A stretch of 64,000 bases of DNA, from the NCBI GenBank assembly GCA_039024435.1, contig JBCCQH010000026.1, positions 8,625 to 72,624 of the forward strand. The letters are read 5' to 3'. A program made the translations under genes and the position numbers. This DNA comes from JBCCQH01 sp039024435. GTDB lineage: Bacteria > Bacteroidota > Bacteroidia > J057 > JADKCL01. Below the pieces are notes generated by a model that had not been told where the DNA came from, searched no databases, and saw nothing but the letters and a program-made list of their open reading frames with translations. This document shows, piece by piece, positions 34,308 to 42,901 of this stretch (position 1 is its first letter; each line of letters begins with the position of its first letter).

Positions 34308-34634
34308 ATGTTGCTAGACAACCTTCTCTTACAGGCCGACGCACCCGCCCCCCCTGCGGGCGGCGGCTGGCAATTCCTGCTGATGGTCGGGAGCATCATC
34401 GTGGTGTTCTATTTCTTCATGATCCGTCCCCAGCAACGCAAGCAGAAGCAAGAAGCCAAGTTTCGCGATGGCCTGATGAAGGGCGACCGTGTGACCACGA
34501 TTGGCGGAATTTACGGCCGGATCGTATCCGTCGATGAAACCGGCACCGCCTTGGTTGAAGTTGACAATGGGGTCAAACTCAAGATGGACAAAGCGGCGCT
34601 CAAAGCGGCGCCTGACGCTACGACCACCAAGTAA
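34308..34634 (+). CDS. yajC: Preprotein translocase subunit YajC
   Basis: 108 residues with a single membrane helix (WQFLLMVGSIIVVFYFFMIRP, about 22-42) followed at once by the QQRKQKQEAKFRDGLMKGDRV basic segment and the small beta domain VTTIGGIYGRIVSVDETGTALVEVDNGVKLK. YajC is the inner-membrane accessory of SecDF in protein export. Length is typical. Its place upstream of ybbR and coaE is the usual one in this phylum. Confidence 0.95.
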   Translation: MLLDNLLLQADAPAPPAGGGWQFLLMVGSIIVVFYFFMIRPQQRKQKQEAKFRDGLMKGDRVTTIGGIYGRIVSVDETGTALVEVDNGVKLKMDKAALKAAPDATTTK

Positions 34635-34645
34635 GACCATGGCCC

Positions 34646-35620
34646 GTGCTGAACTCGCTTGCGGAAAGATTGCTGGCTTGGTTACTGCCTAAGAAGAAGC
34701 CAGAAAAAAACGAATGGGTGACGGCTGGCATATCCTTTTTGCTGGCCGTCACGCTTTGGTTTTTGGTCACGATGAACACCCAGAACTATTCCACGACGTT
34801 CCGGGTGCCGCTGAAGCTCACCAATTTTCCCGATAGCCTGCAACTGCTCAATGAGTTCCCCCCCGAAATGGAAGTCTACACCAGGGGCGTGGGCATCGAT
34901 TTGCTCTACCAACACTGGGAACCGGAAGACACCGTCTACGTCGATTTCAAAGAATGGCGTCAGGAACGACAGTTCGTTGCTCGTGAAAACCTGTCCAGCG
35001 TCGACCAAGTGCTGAAAAGTGGCATCACCCCGGTCGGCGTCGAGCCAGACACCATATTCCTAGATTTTCTTCGCAAAACGAACAAGCGCGTCCCCATTGA
35101 ATTGGACCTTGTGCTCAACCTGCCTACTTCCTACCGCCTGCGCGACGAGCCGCGGGCCGACCGTGATTCCGTGCTGGTCATTGGGCCGGCGGACAGCCTC
35201 GCGCGCATCACCTCCTGGAAAACCACCCACTACGTAAGTGACCAGATCCGGGATGAACAAGAACTGTTTATCCCCCTCGATACCCTCCACCCCTTCCAGG
35301 TCCTTCCGAAAATTGTTCCCGTACGCGTATCGCCGCTTCCGTACACCGAGCGGACGATTTCCGTACCCATTCGGCGGATCAACCTGCCACGCAACAAATC
35401 GCTGCGCCTGGAAAACGATTCGGTACGGGTGCAATTTCTCCTGCCCATGGACGATTACGACCGCATCGACGCAAGTGCTTTTCGCATCGATGCCGACTAC
35501 GAACTGATCGATGCCCGCAGCGACTACCTGATTCCCCAGCTCAGTGCCGCTCCTGCCTCGGTCCGCATCCGCGCAATTGCGCCCCGTCTGGTTCGCTACA
35601 CGGTGATCGAAAAAGAATGA
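34646..35620 (+). CDS. YbbR-domain membrane protein
   Basis: 324 residues from a GTG start (no ATG fits the frame). One membrane helix near the N-terminus (about 26-44, TAGISFLLAVTLWFLVTMNTQ) precedes an extracytoplasmic region with two or more YbbR repeats: for example FRVPLKLTNFPDSLQLLNEFPPEMEVYTRGVG and RTISVPIRRINLPRNKSLRLENDSVRVQFLL. In Firmicutes YbbR proteins (CdaR) regulate the cyclic-di-AMP cyclase CdaA; no cdaA is adjacent here, and the role in Bacteroidota is open. The stop overlaps the coaE start by four bases (ATGA). Confidence 0.85.
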   Translation: MLNSLAERLLAWLLPKKKPEKNEWVTAGISFLLAVTLWFLVTMNTQNYSTTFRVPLKLTNFPDSLQLLNEFPPEMEVYTRGVGIDLLYQHWEPEDTVYVDFKEWRQERQFVARENLSSVDQVLKSGITPVGVEPDTIFLDFLRKTNKRVPIELDLVLNLPTSYRLRDEPRADRDSVLVIGPADSLARITSWKTTHYVSDQIRDEQELFIPLDTLHPFQVLPKIVPVRVSPLPYTERTISVPIRRINLPRNKSLRLENDSVRVQFLLPMDDYDRIDASAFRIDADYELIDARSDYLIPQLSAAPASVRIRAIAPRLVRYTVIEKE

Positions 35621-36249
35621 GCAATCAAGTTTTGGAAGTCGGACTGACCGGTGGCATCGGCAGCGGCAAAAGCACGGTAGCCCGCATCTTTGAAACCCTG
35701 GGCTATCGGGTCTACTCCGCCGATGACCGCGCCAAAGCCATGTACCGCGAGGACGCCACCGTGATCCGGGAAGTGAAATCTTTGTTTGGGGCGGACATTT
35801 TCCGCCCGGATGGTAGTCTGAACCGCGCAAAACTGGCGCAAACCGTGTTTTCCGACCGCGCCAAACTCGCCCAGCTCAATGCCCTGGTGCATCCGGCGAC
35901 CTTGCGGGACTTTGCGCGATGGCGGATACAGTTGCGGGAAAGCGGCTACGCCAAACCCTTCCTCCTCAAGGAAGCCGCCATCCTTTTTGAGGCAGGCAGC
36001 GACCGGGAGCTCGGGGCAACCCTCGCCGTGTACGCGCCCAAACAAGTGCGCCTGGCCCGAGTCACCGCGCGGGACAAATCCGATCCCGCCCAGGTATTGG
36101 CCCGTATGGACAACCAGTGGTCCGATCTGCGCAAAGTGCAGCGGTCCGACTTCGTGATCTACAACGATGGTCAGCATCCGGTGATCCCGCAGGTCCGGGC
36201 GGCGGAGCGTTTTTTCCAAGCAATTGCGACCCAAAATGCCGACTCCTGA
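35617..36249 (+). CDS. coaE: Dephospho-CoA kinase
   Basis: 210 residues. Walker A GLTGGIGSGKST (residues 9-20), the SADDRAKAMYRED segment and the LFEAGSDRELGATLAVYAP lid region are those of CoaE, which phosphorylates dephospho-CoA in the last step of CoA synthesis. Length is typical. It overlaps ybbR by four bases upstream and the exonuclease gene by 14 bases downstream, so all three are translated from one message. Confidence 0.95.
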   Translation: MSNQVLEVGLTGGIGSGKSTVARIFETLGYRVYSADDRAKAMYREDATVIREVKSLFGADIFRPDGSLNRAKLAQTVFSDRAKLAQLNALVHPATLRDFARWRIQLRESGYAKPFLLKEAAILFEAGSDRELGATLAVYAPKQVRLARVTARDKSDPAQVLARMDNQWSDLRKVQRSDFVIYNDGQHPVIPQVRAAERFFQAIATQNADS

Positions 36250-37213
36250 CTGGATCCGCCTCACCGAAAATGGATTTTACTGCGATGCGGGCGACTTCTT
36301 CCTGGATCCACACCGGCCGGCGCGCCGCGGGGTGATTTCTCACGCCCACGGCGACCATTACCCCCGCAGCATGGGGGAAGTCTGGTGTACCCCGGCTACG
36401 CTGGCCCTGGCGCGCTCCCGCTACGGCAAACACGCGGCCCGCACCGCCTACGCCCGCCCTTTCGGAACTGAGTTTTCCGTAGGCGAGGTCACGGTCAAAT
36501 TTTTTTCTGCCGGACACATCCTGGGCAGCGCTCAGATCTTGCTCACCTACCGCCACCAAAAGGTCCTCTACACCGGTGATTTCTCCCTGCGCCCCAATCC
36601 CACGTGTGAACCCTTTGCCTACGGGCCGAACGGCGTGGACTTGCTGATCTGCGAGAGCACCTTCGGAGAGAAACCCCACCACGGAGCACCGCGGGCCGAA
36701 CTCCAGCGGGTATTGGAAAAGGCGGGCCCCCGCCCGCTGCTGATCGGCGCTTATCCCCTGGGCAAAGCCCAGCACCTGCACCACCTGCTGGAAGCACTGG
36801 CCCCGGAACGGACCGTCTTCCTGCACCACGAAATGATGAAGTTTCACAAGATCTACCGGGCCCACGGAATGGATCCGGGATCGGGGGAGGCATTTCGACG
36901 GGTGATCGCCAAGCGCCTGCCCCATCCCTACGCCTACCTCGTCCCGCCGCGGGTCTTGACCGGGTACGACCGGGACTTTCAGCACTACAAGGTATTCGCC
37001 ACGGGCTGGACCGCGAGTGCGGATCGCCCTTACCTCGATGACGCCCTGGACCTCTCCGACCACGCCGACGCCACCGATATCCTGGCCTACGTGGCCGCAA
37101 TTCAGCCCCGCGCGGTGTGGTTTTGGCACGGCTATCCCGGGCCTCTGATCGCGGCCTGCACCGAACGGGGAATTCCCGCCATCGAAGCCAGCATCGCCGC
37201 CCCGCCGCCCTGA
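36236..37213 (+). CDS. MBL-fold (beta-CASP) exonuclease, ligase-associated type
   Basis: 325 residues from the ATG at 36236, inside the end of coaE. SHAHGDH (motif 2 of metallo-beta-lactamases), SAGHILGSAQILL, LYTGDFSL, CESTFGE and LSDHADATDIL are the metal-site motifs of the beta-CASP branch, and the sequence WIRLTENGFYCDAGDFFLDPHRPA with the later GWTA fits the ligase-associated DNA exonuclease family. Its usual partners are an ATP-dependent DNA ligase and an Lhr-type helicase in the same operon, thought to serve DNA repair. Neither is present here, so this gene is either a stranded copy or its partners lie elsewhere in the genome. Confidence 0.85.
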   Translation: MPTPDWIRLTENGFYCDAGDFFLDPHRPARRGVISHAHGDHYPRSMGEVWCTPATLALARSRYGKHAARTAYARPFGTEFSVGEVTVKFFSAGHILGSAQILLTYRHQKVLYTGDFSLRPNPTCEPFAYGPNGVDLLICESTFGEKPHHGAPRAELQRVLEKAGPRPLLIGAYPLGKAQHLHHLLEALAPERTVFLHHEMMKFHKIYRAHGMDPGSGEAFRRVIAKRLPHPYAYLVPPRVLTGYDRDFQHYKVFATGWTASADRPYLDDALDLSDHADATDILAYVAAIQPRAVWFWHGYPGPLIAACTERGIPAIEASIAAPPP

Positions 37214-37296
37214 ATCCCGCGGGTGGGGCGTATTGTTTTCCACGCTGCTTGTTTTGCCGTGCCGACCGAATTAAATTGCGGAAAAATCTTTATCCT

Positions 37297-38094
37297 GTGG
37301 TAGACGGTAAAAAAGTTGTCGTAGTGATGCCCGCTTACAACGCGGAGCAAACCCTGCAAAAGACTTACGAAGAAATCCCGTTCGGCATCGTCGACGAAGT
37401 CATCCTGGTGGACGACCGCAGCAAAGACAATACAGCAGAAAAAGCGCGCAAGTTGGGGGTCAATCGGGTGATTGTCCACGACCAAAACAAGGGCTACGGC
37501 GGCAATCAAAAAACTTGCTACACCGAAGCTATTCGAGCCGGGGCAGACATCATCGTCATGCTTCATCCCGACTACCAGTATACGCCGCGCCTGATCGAGG
37601 CCATGGTCTTTCCGATTGCCCACGGGCTGTTCCCGGTCATGCTGGGATCGCGCATCCTCGGCAAAGGCGCCTTGCGGGGCGGCATGCCGTTCTACAAATA
37701 CGTCGCCAACCGCTTTCTGACCTTTACCCAGAATCTGCTCATGGGGCAAAAACTCGCCGAGTACCACACGGGCTACCGGGCATTTTCCCGAGAGATCCTC
37801 GAGTCCCTTCCCCTGGAAGAAAACTCGGATGACTTTGTGTTTGACAATGAGATGCTCGGGCAGATCACCTACGCTGGCTTCATCATCGGGGAAGTCACCT
37901 GTCCCACGAAGTACTTCAAAGAAGCCTCTTCGATCAATTTTCGGCGCAGCGTCAAGTACGGACTCGGCGTGTTGCGGGTTTCATTTACCTATCGCTTGAA
38001 CAAGTGGGGCCTGATGCGCTCCCGCATCTTCAACCTCAAAAACGGCAAGCGACTTGCCAGCGTTACTCCATCCGAATCGATTGCAAACTCCTGA
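37297..38094 (+). CDS. GT2 family glycosyltransferase
   Basis: 265 residues from the GTG at 37297; the open frame extends further upstream but that part (Arg- and His-rich) is not protein-like and overlaps the previous gene. VVVVMPAYNAEQTLQKTY, VDEVILVDDRSKDNTAEKA, VIVHDQNKGYGGNQKTCYTEA and MLHPDYQYTPRLI are the donor-binding and DxD-like regions of a GT2 polyprenyl-phosphate sugar transferase type (DPM1-like), with no membrane helices. It probably makes an undecaprenyl- or dolichyl-type sugar donor, or elongates an envelope glycan (inference). The next gene begins three bases after its stop. Confidence 0.85.
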   Translation: MVDGKKVVVVMPAYNAEQTLQKTYEEIPFGIVDEVILVDDRSKDNTAEKARKLGVNRVIVHDQNKGYGGNQKTCYTEAIRAGADIIVMLHPDYQYTPRLIEAMVFPIAHGLFPVMLGSRILGKGALRGGMPFYKYVANRFLTFTQNLLMGQKLAEYHTGYRAFSREILESLPLEENSDDFVFDNEMLGQITYAGFIIGEVTCPTKYFKEASSINFRRSVKYGLGVLRVSFTYRLNKWGLMRSRIFNLKNGKRLASVTPSESIANS

Positions 38095-38097
38095 CCC

Positions 38098-39831
38098 ATG
38101 GCCAAGGCTACTCCCTCCTCCCCCAAGCCGAAACGGAAAGGCAGATTCTTTCGGCGCTTCATCCGCAGCCTTCTGCTGCTCCTGCTCCTGGGGACGGCCG
38201 CGTTGCTCACCTACTGGTTCTGGCCCATGCCGGAGCGAGACATCTACGATTTTGTGCCGCAGGACGCCTGCTACATCATCGAAGCGGATGATCCCATCGA
38301 AAACTGGAAGGCTTTCAGCAAGACACCGATCTGGAAACACCTCAAGAAGAACGAACTGATGGCCGACATTGAGGGCGACGCCAACTACCTCGACACCCTC
38401 ATCATGGACAACGAGCGGATCTTCAAACTGCTGTCCGGGAAAAAGCTGCTCATCGTCGGGCAGATGTACAAGGCGGACGACTACGATTTTCTCTACCTAA
38501 TCGATCTCAAAAAGGGCGCCAAAGTTTCCTTCTTCATGGACGTCTTCAAAGGCATCATGAACGCGGCGGGACTGACCATGACCAAGAAAGAACTGGCGGG
38601 AAATACCATTTACGGGATCGGTGAGGGAAGCGACGAGGTACTGCTCGGATTCCAGGACAATATTTTGGTCGCTTCGTACTCCAATTCCCTGCTGCTCAAA
38701 TCCTTCAAAGAATCAGAGAAGCCGTTTTACACCCGCAACAACAATTTCCAGTCCATGCGCAAAAAAGCCTTTAAACTGGAAAATGACGAAAGTGTGGGCA
38801 AGGTCCACGTCAATTTTGACCAGCTTGATGAAATGATGGGTGTCTACATGGACGACGTGACCGAAACGGTCACTGGCCTGTCCAACAGTCTGGAATACGC
38901 CGGATTCGATCTCAAAATGGGGGGCGATCACGCTGACTTTTCCGGAAACCTGACGATTGACGATTCGGTGCCTTCACTGATGACGGTCATGAAAACCATT
39001 GAGCGCAGCGAAATTCGCAGTCACCAGATTTTACCCCGCTACACTTCCTTCCTGTTGACGCTGAACTTCCACGATTTTGACTACTTTTACCGGCAGATTT
39101 CGGAGTTGATGGAGGAGGACGAAGGCTTTCAGGAATACGAAAAGACCCAGAATCAAATTGCGGGCTTGCTGGGGGTGCGCCGCCGCGACAAGCGGATTGA
39201 GCGCAAGCGGAAGAAGGGCAAGGATGTCGATTATTTTGACTGGATCGGGCAGGAAATCAGCATGGCGATGGTCCCGCTAGATGAATCGGGGCGCAAGCAG
39301 GCCTACGTAGCCGTATTCCATTCGCCCGACAAGGAAAATGCCGAACACGACCTCAATGCGATCGAGAAAAAGCTGAAAAACCGCTCGCCCGTGCGCTTTG
39401 AAGAGTACGAGTACAAGGGCAAAACGATCAACTACCTCAAGCTGAAGGGCTTCTTTAAGCTCTTCCTCGGCAAGCTGTTCACACAGTTTGACAAGCCGAA
39501 ATACGCGGTGCTGGACGAGTTTGTGATCTTTTCCAATGATACCACGGCGCTGCACCGCATGATCGACGTCGCCAACGGCAATCTCGCCAATCTCCCGATG
39601 GACAGCGAGTACCGCCGATTTTACCGGAATTTTGAGCCGCAGTCGAACTATTACCTCTACGTCAATATGCCCAAAATCTTTCCGGCACTGCCCGGCTTCT
39701 TGGATGGTTCATCCGCCCGGGACCTCCGCGAAAACGAAGCCCTGATCACCCGCTTCCGCAAGGTGGGACTGCAATTGCTCTCGGAGGAAGAACACTTCGA
39801 AGCGAAGTTGTTCGTCGATTTTGAAAAGTGA
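38098..39831 (+). CDS. DUF3352-type membrane-anchored protein
   Basis: 577 residues. A basic N-terminus and one membrane helix (about 24-41, FIRSLLLLLLLGTAALLTYWFWP) anchor a large outside domain. The body (DIYDFVPQDACYIIEADDP, SGKKLLIVGQMYKADDYDFLYLIDLKKGAKV, TIYGIGEGSDEVLLGFQDNILVASYS, TDYNYLYVNMPKIFP-like end) matches the DUF3352 pattern of tandem alpha/beta sandwiches seen in Bacteroidota and cyanobacteria. Function unknown. It follows the GT2 gene by three bases, so the two form an operon, and meets the next gene convergently after 25 bases. Confidence 0.7.
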   Translation: MAKATPSSPKPKRKGRFFRRFIRSLLLLLLLGTAALLTYWFWPMPERDIYDFVPQDACYIIEADDPIENWKAFSKTPIWKHLKKNELMADIEGDANYLDTLIMDNERIFKLLSGKKLLIVGQMYKADDYDFLYLIDLKKGAKVSFFMDVFKGIMNAAGLTMTKKELAGNTIYGIGEGSDEVLLGFQDNILVASYSNSLLLKSFKESEKPFYTRNNNFQSMRKKAFKLENDESVGKVHVNFDQLDEMMGVYMDDVTETVTGLSNSLEYAGFDLKMGGDHADFSGNLTIDDSVPSLMTVMKTIERSEIRSHQILPRYTSFLLTLNFHDFDYFYRQISELMEEDEGFQEYEKTQNQIAGLLGVRRRDKRIERKRKKGKDVDYFDWIGQEISMAMVPLDESGRKQAYVAVFHSPDKENAEHDLNAIEKKLKNRSPVRFEEYEYKGKTINYLKLKGFFKLFLGKLFTQFDKPKYAVLDEFVIFSNDTTALHRMIDVANGNLANLPMDSEYRRFYRNFEPQSNYYLYVNMPKIFPALPGFLDGSSARDLRENEALITRFRKVGLQLLSEEEHFEAKLFVDFEK

Positions 39832-39856
39832 TTTTTGAGCCGGTTTGGCCCACGCC

Positions 39857-40330
39857 TCATTTGAGCTTGAAGTCCAGGGGCAATATTGCCCAGGCTGTGA
39901 CTTTCTGCCCGTCCATGGTCGCAGGCTTGAACCGCAGGCCCATGATGCAGGGGGCGAGTGGATTGAGAACATCCGGATGGACCAAACGCAGGTGACAAGC
40001 CGCAATCACCCTTCCCGTCGTGTCCACTTTAATGCGGAAAATGGATTTGCCTTCTAGTTCGCCTTGAAACCGCCGCATGATTTTGGAGCTTTCCCGCTGC
40101 AGGCAAGTCATATTGGTGGAATCCTCTGTAAGCTCGGGCATTGTAGCCAGGTCCATGTAATCGTAGTAATCGTCGAAGGGCGGGTCCGCCGATTCGAGTT
40201 CATTGCAATCCGGGAGCAACTCCCCCCGAATGTTTTGCGCAAAGCCGGCCGCGGGCAATAGCAGCACGAAGCCGGCGATCACGGCGAGGGCTAAACACAA
40301 GCGCCGGGAGAAGGAAGAAGAATTCATCAT
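39857..40330 (-). CDS. Secreted TonB-C-like protein
   Basis: About 157 residues from an ATG near 40330, which gives a signal peptide ending AGFAQ. The C-terminal half (SIFRIKVDTTGRVIAACHLRL, ADLNPLAPCIMGLRFKPATMDGQKVTAWAILPLDFKLK) follows the TonB C-terminal domain pattern: beta strand, hydrophilic turn, helix, and a final WxxLPxxFxL strand. Unlike TonB it has no membrane anchor or proline-rich spacer, so it is a periplasmic or surface TonB-C-like protein. A paralogue is encoded just upstream on the same strand. Role unknown. Confidence 0.7.
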   Translation of the reverse strand: MMNSSSFSRRLCLALAVIAGFVLLLPAAGFAQNIRGELLPDCNELESADPPFDDYYDYMDLATMPELTEDSTNMTCLQRESSKIMRRFQGELEGKSIFRIKVDTTGRVIAACHLRLVHPDVLNPLAPCIMGLRFKPATMDGQKVTAWAILPLDFKLK

Positions 40331-40383
40331 TGGTTTTGGGTTCAGGTTTTGGGTCATGCGCCGTGGGGCAAGTGGGGATCATT

Positions 40384-40845
40384 TTATCTCTGAGGGAGGA
40401 GCCCCTCGATCTTTACCGGCAAGGTCGTCCAGCTCGGAATCGGCTTGCCTTCGTGCGTAGCCGATTCGAATTTGAGCATACCGATGCATTCCCGAATCAG
40501 CTTGTCCATTTCCGGCACCCACAAGAGGTTGTGGCATACGTGGCTCACCTTTCCGGTCGTGTCGACCCGCAGGCGGTAGGTATTGTAGCGCGGGCGATTC
40601 CCACCGACGGGCAGCAAGTCATCCGCACCCGAGTACATGTAGTCCACGAGGTAGTGGTAGTTCAGCAGGCGTGATCGCCGGAAGTGGGGGTAACTGTTTG
40701 CCCAGAGGCTGGAATCCATTTCGTACAGCGTGTTGCGGGGCAAGGTCACGCTCCCGTAGGTCTGCAGGGGCTGGGCAAACAGGGCCGTTGCGGTCAGCAG
40801 TACCGCGCCGATTCCTGCGAGGAAGTAGGGCAAGCGTTTTTTCAT
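40384..40845 (-). CDS. Secreted TonB-C-like protein (paralogue)
   Basis: 153 residues from the ATG at 40845, which starts a signal peptide (MKKRLPYFLAGIGAVLLTATALFAQ). The C-terminal region TYRLRVDTTGKVSHVCHNLLW, IRECIGMLKFESATHEGKPIPSWTTLPVKI has the same pattern as its downstream neighbour (FRIKVDTTGRVIAACHLRL, WAILPLDFKL): VDTTG block, conserved Cys, FxxATxxGKxxxxWxxLP end. The two genes are 53 bases apart and are probably a duplicated pair transcribed together. Confidence 0.7.
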   Translation of the reverse strand: MKKRLPYFLAGIGAVLLTATALFAQPLQTYGSVTLPRNTLYEMDSSLWANSYPHFRRSRLLNYHYLVDYMYSGADDLLPVGGNRPRYNTYRLRVDTTGKVSHVCHNLLWVPEMDKLIRECIGMLKFESATHEGKPIPSWTTLPVKIEGLLPQR

Positions 40846-41117
40846 TGCAAGGTGGAGCGCCGGGAGATGGCAACAAGTTAGTGCAAAAACGCAGGGAGCC
40901 GGCTGATTATTGTACCTCCCGGAGATACGTCCGACAACCAAGCGGAGGTCGCCGACGCACGGCGACAGCCGTTCTGCCTCCGGCCACCACGAATCTACCG
41001 GGAACCCAGCAGCGCCACGCTTCCCGGGACAAAATTGCTTCCAATCTGGGGGTAAAATGCCATTTTCCCCGCCATCGATTTTCCTTATCTTGCGCCAAAC
41101 GGAAACAATTTCACCGC

Positions 41118-41897
41118 ATGGACTATCAATTTATCATCGTCGAGCACGACCTTCGCCCCTACGTCAGTTTAATCCGCCTGAACCGGCCCAAAGAGCTGAA
41201 CGCCCTCAATCTGGGCCTCATGGAGGAGCTGGTACACGCGTTCAAGGAACTCGACGACCATCCCGAGGTGCGCTGCATCGTCATCACCGGAAATCAGCGG
41301 GCCTTTGCCGCCGGGGCCGACATCAAAGAAATGGCCGGGCGCACCGCCATCGACATGCATAAGATCGATCAGTTCAGCAAGTGGGATTCGATCAAGCGCT
41401 GCAAAACGCCGGTCATCGCGGCGGTCAGCGGATTTGCTTTGGGGGGTGGCTGCGAGCTGACCATGCTCTGCGATATGATCGTAGCCAGCGAAACCGCTAA
41501 GTTTGGGCAGCCGGAAATCAAGATTGGAGTTATGCCGGGGGCCGGAGGGACCCAGCGCCTCACCCGCGCGGTGGGCAAGGCGCTGGCGATGGAAATGGTT
41601 CTCACTGGACGCTTCATCAGTGCGCAAGAGGCCCACGCCGCCGGATTGATCAACAAGGTCGTGCCACCGGAGCTGTATCTGGATGAGGCCCTGGATCTGG
41701 CAAAGACAGTCGCCGCCATGTCGCCCCTGGCCGCGCAAATGGCAAAGGAAGCCGTCCTCAAGGCATTTGACACTTCGCTGGACGATGGCCTCCTGTTCGA
41801 ACGCAAAAATTTCTACTTACTGTTCGCCACCGAAGACCAAAAGGAAGGCATGAACGCATTCGTGGAGAAGCGCCCGCCGGACTGGAAAGGGAAATGA
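41118..41897 (+). CDS. Enoyl-CoA hydratase
   Basis: 259 residues from the ATG at 41118, the start of the conserved crotonase N-terminus (YQFIIVEHDLRPYVSLIRLNRP); the open frame extends upstream but without homology. Oxyanion-hole segments FAAGADIKEM and GFALGGGCELTM and the two catalytic-glutamate regions (GGCELTM and QPEIKIGVMPGAGGTQRL) are in place, so it should hydrate enoyl-CoA in fatty-acid oxidation or a related short-chain pathway. Length is typical. A TATCTTGC box about 22 bases upstream may be the promoter. It stands alone between the TonB-C-like pair (divergent) and a response regulator. Confidence 0.92.
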   Translation: MDYQFIIVEHDLRPYVSLIRLNRPKELNALNLGLMEELVHAFKELDDHPEVRCIVITGNQRAFAAGADIKEMAGRTAIDMHKIDQFSKWDSIKRCKTPVIAAVSGFALGGGCELTMLCDMIVASETAKFGQPEIKIGVMPGAGGTQRLTRAVGKALAMEMVLTGRFISAQEAHAAGLINKVVPPELYLDEALDLAKTVAAMSPLAAQMAKEAVLKAFDTSLDDGLLFERKNFYLLFATEDQKEGMNAFVEKRPPDWKGK

Positions 41898-42105
41898 ACT
41901 GGCGAAACGCAATTTTTACAAAAACGGGGCTTGTCGAAGTTTTGGAGTGATTTCTTTCGACGATTCCCCCAAAATTCTTTACATCTAACCACCAAATCGG
42001 ACAGTAATATCGGCGAAAAATCGACAAAAAAGCGGGAGATTTAGCAACCAGATGTAAGGATTCCCGAACAGTTTGCAATTATTTTTCCATTTTGGATCAA
42101 AATAG

Positions 42106-42137
42106 TTGGTATATATATCGGAGCGGTCGTATATTTA
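42106..42137 (+). promoter_or_regulatory. Candidate promoter of the response regulator gene
   Basis: TTG (42106-42108), 21 bases, TATATTTA (42130-42137): near-consensus, with the last base of the -7 box off. It lies 57 bases before the ATG at 42195 in an AT-rich tract (41898-42194) that holds no gene. Confidence 0.4.
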
Positions 42138-42194
42138 GGCACTATCTAGAGCAAGACTTATTACTTAAATGCTTCATTAAACCTGTCAGCGCAA

Positions 42195-42584
42195 ATGTCA
42201 CTTAACTTCGTAATGCTAGTCGATGAGGACCCGATTGACAACATCATCAATCAGAAAATCATCGAGTCCAACAACTTTGCTGATCGGATTCAGGTCTTTC
42301 AAACGGGTCAGAGTGCGCTTGAGTACCTTGCCAAGCACGCAGAAAACTCCGATGAGTTGCCCGATTTGATCTTTCTGGACATCAACATGCCGATTATGGA
42401 TGGGTTTCAATTCCTCGAAGAATTTGAAAAGCTGAGGGATCCGATCTTGGAGAAGTGCAAAATCATCATGCTTTCCTCTTCGATTTCGCCCCGGGACATT
42501 GACCGGGCCGCTTCGAATCGATTCGTCAAGAAATATCTCAACAAACCGCTCAATTCGCGGTACTTACAAGCCATCACCATTTGA
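42195..42584 (+). CDS. Single-domain response regulator (CheY-like)
   Basis: 129 residues, a receiver domain and nothing else. Acidic pocket Asp10/Glu11/Asp12 (LVDEDP), phospho-acceptor Asp62 (IFLDINMP), the switch serines (MLSSS, about 92-96) and the conserved Lys117 (NKPLNS) are all visible. This subtype with LVDEDPIDNIINQKII is common in Bacteroidota as a stand-alone regulator acting by protein-protein contact or phosphotransfer. No kinase is next to it; the unpaired kinase at 8071-11766 is a candidate partner only by absence of alternatives. A strong terminator follows 23 bases after the stop. Confidence 0.93.
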   Translation: MSLNFVMLVDEDPIDNIINQKIIESNNFADRIQVFQTGQSALEYLAKHAENSDELPDLIFLDINMPIMDGFQFLEEFEKLRDPILEKCKIIMLSSSISPRDIDRAASNRFVKKYLNKPLNSRYLQAITI

Positions 42585-42607
42585 CCGCTTGTAACTTCAA
42601 AATAATT

Positions 42608-42630
42608 AAAGGGCCTATCGGCCCTTTTTT
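42608..42630 (+). terminator. Rho-independent terminator of the response regulator gene
   Basis: AAAGGGCC-TATC-GGCCCTTT with TTT continuing: eight pairs, four-base loop, T-tail. The remaining gap to the next gene (42631-42901) shows nothing else I can support. Confidence 0.85.
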
Positions 42631-42901
42631 GTTTGGGCAGCCCGATCAAAATACCCGCGCATTCCAGCGGACCGCCACGGCGAAAAATCAAATCCCCAAA
42701 ATGACCTCTTCCCGTAGCCGCGGAGGATCACCATAGGCGTAGGCCCATACTTCAAGCCTTACTCAATCCATACTAAAGCCCAAAACCAATTATTATGATC
42801 GGAGCCGCCAAGGCCATGGCCGACCGCTGCGATCAGAGCCAAATCGCGCATTGCACCGAACCACTACGGCGAAGAATGAAACCAATAAAAAAAACCGAAA
42901 A

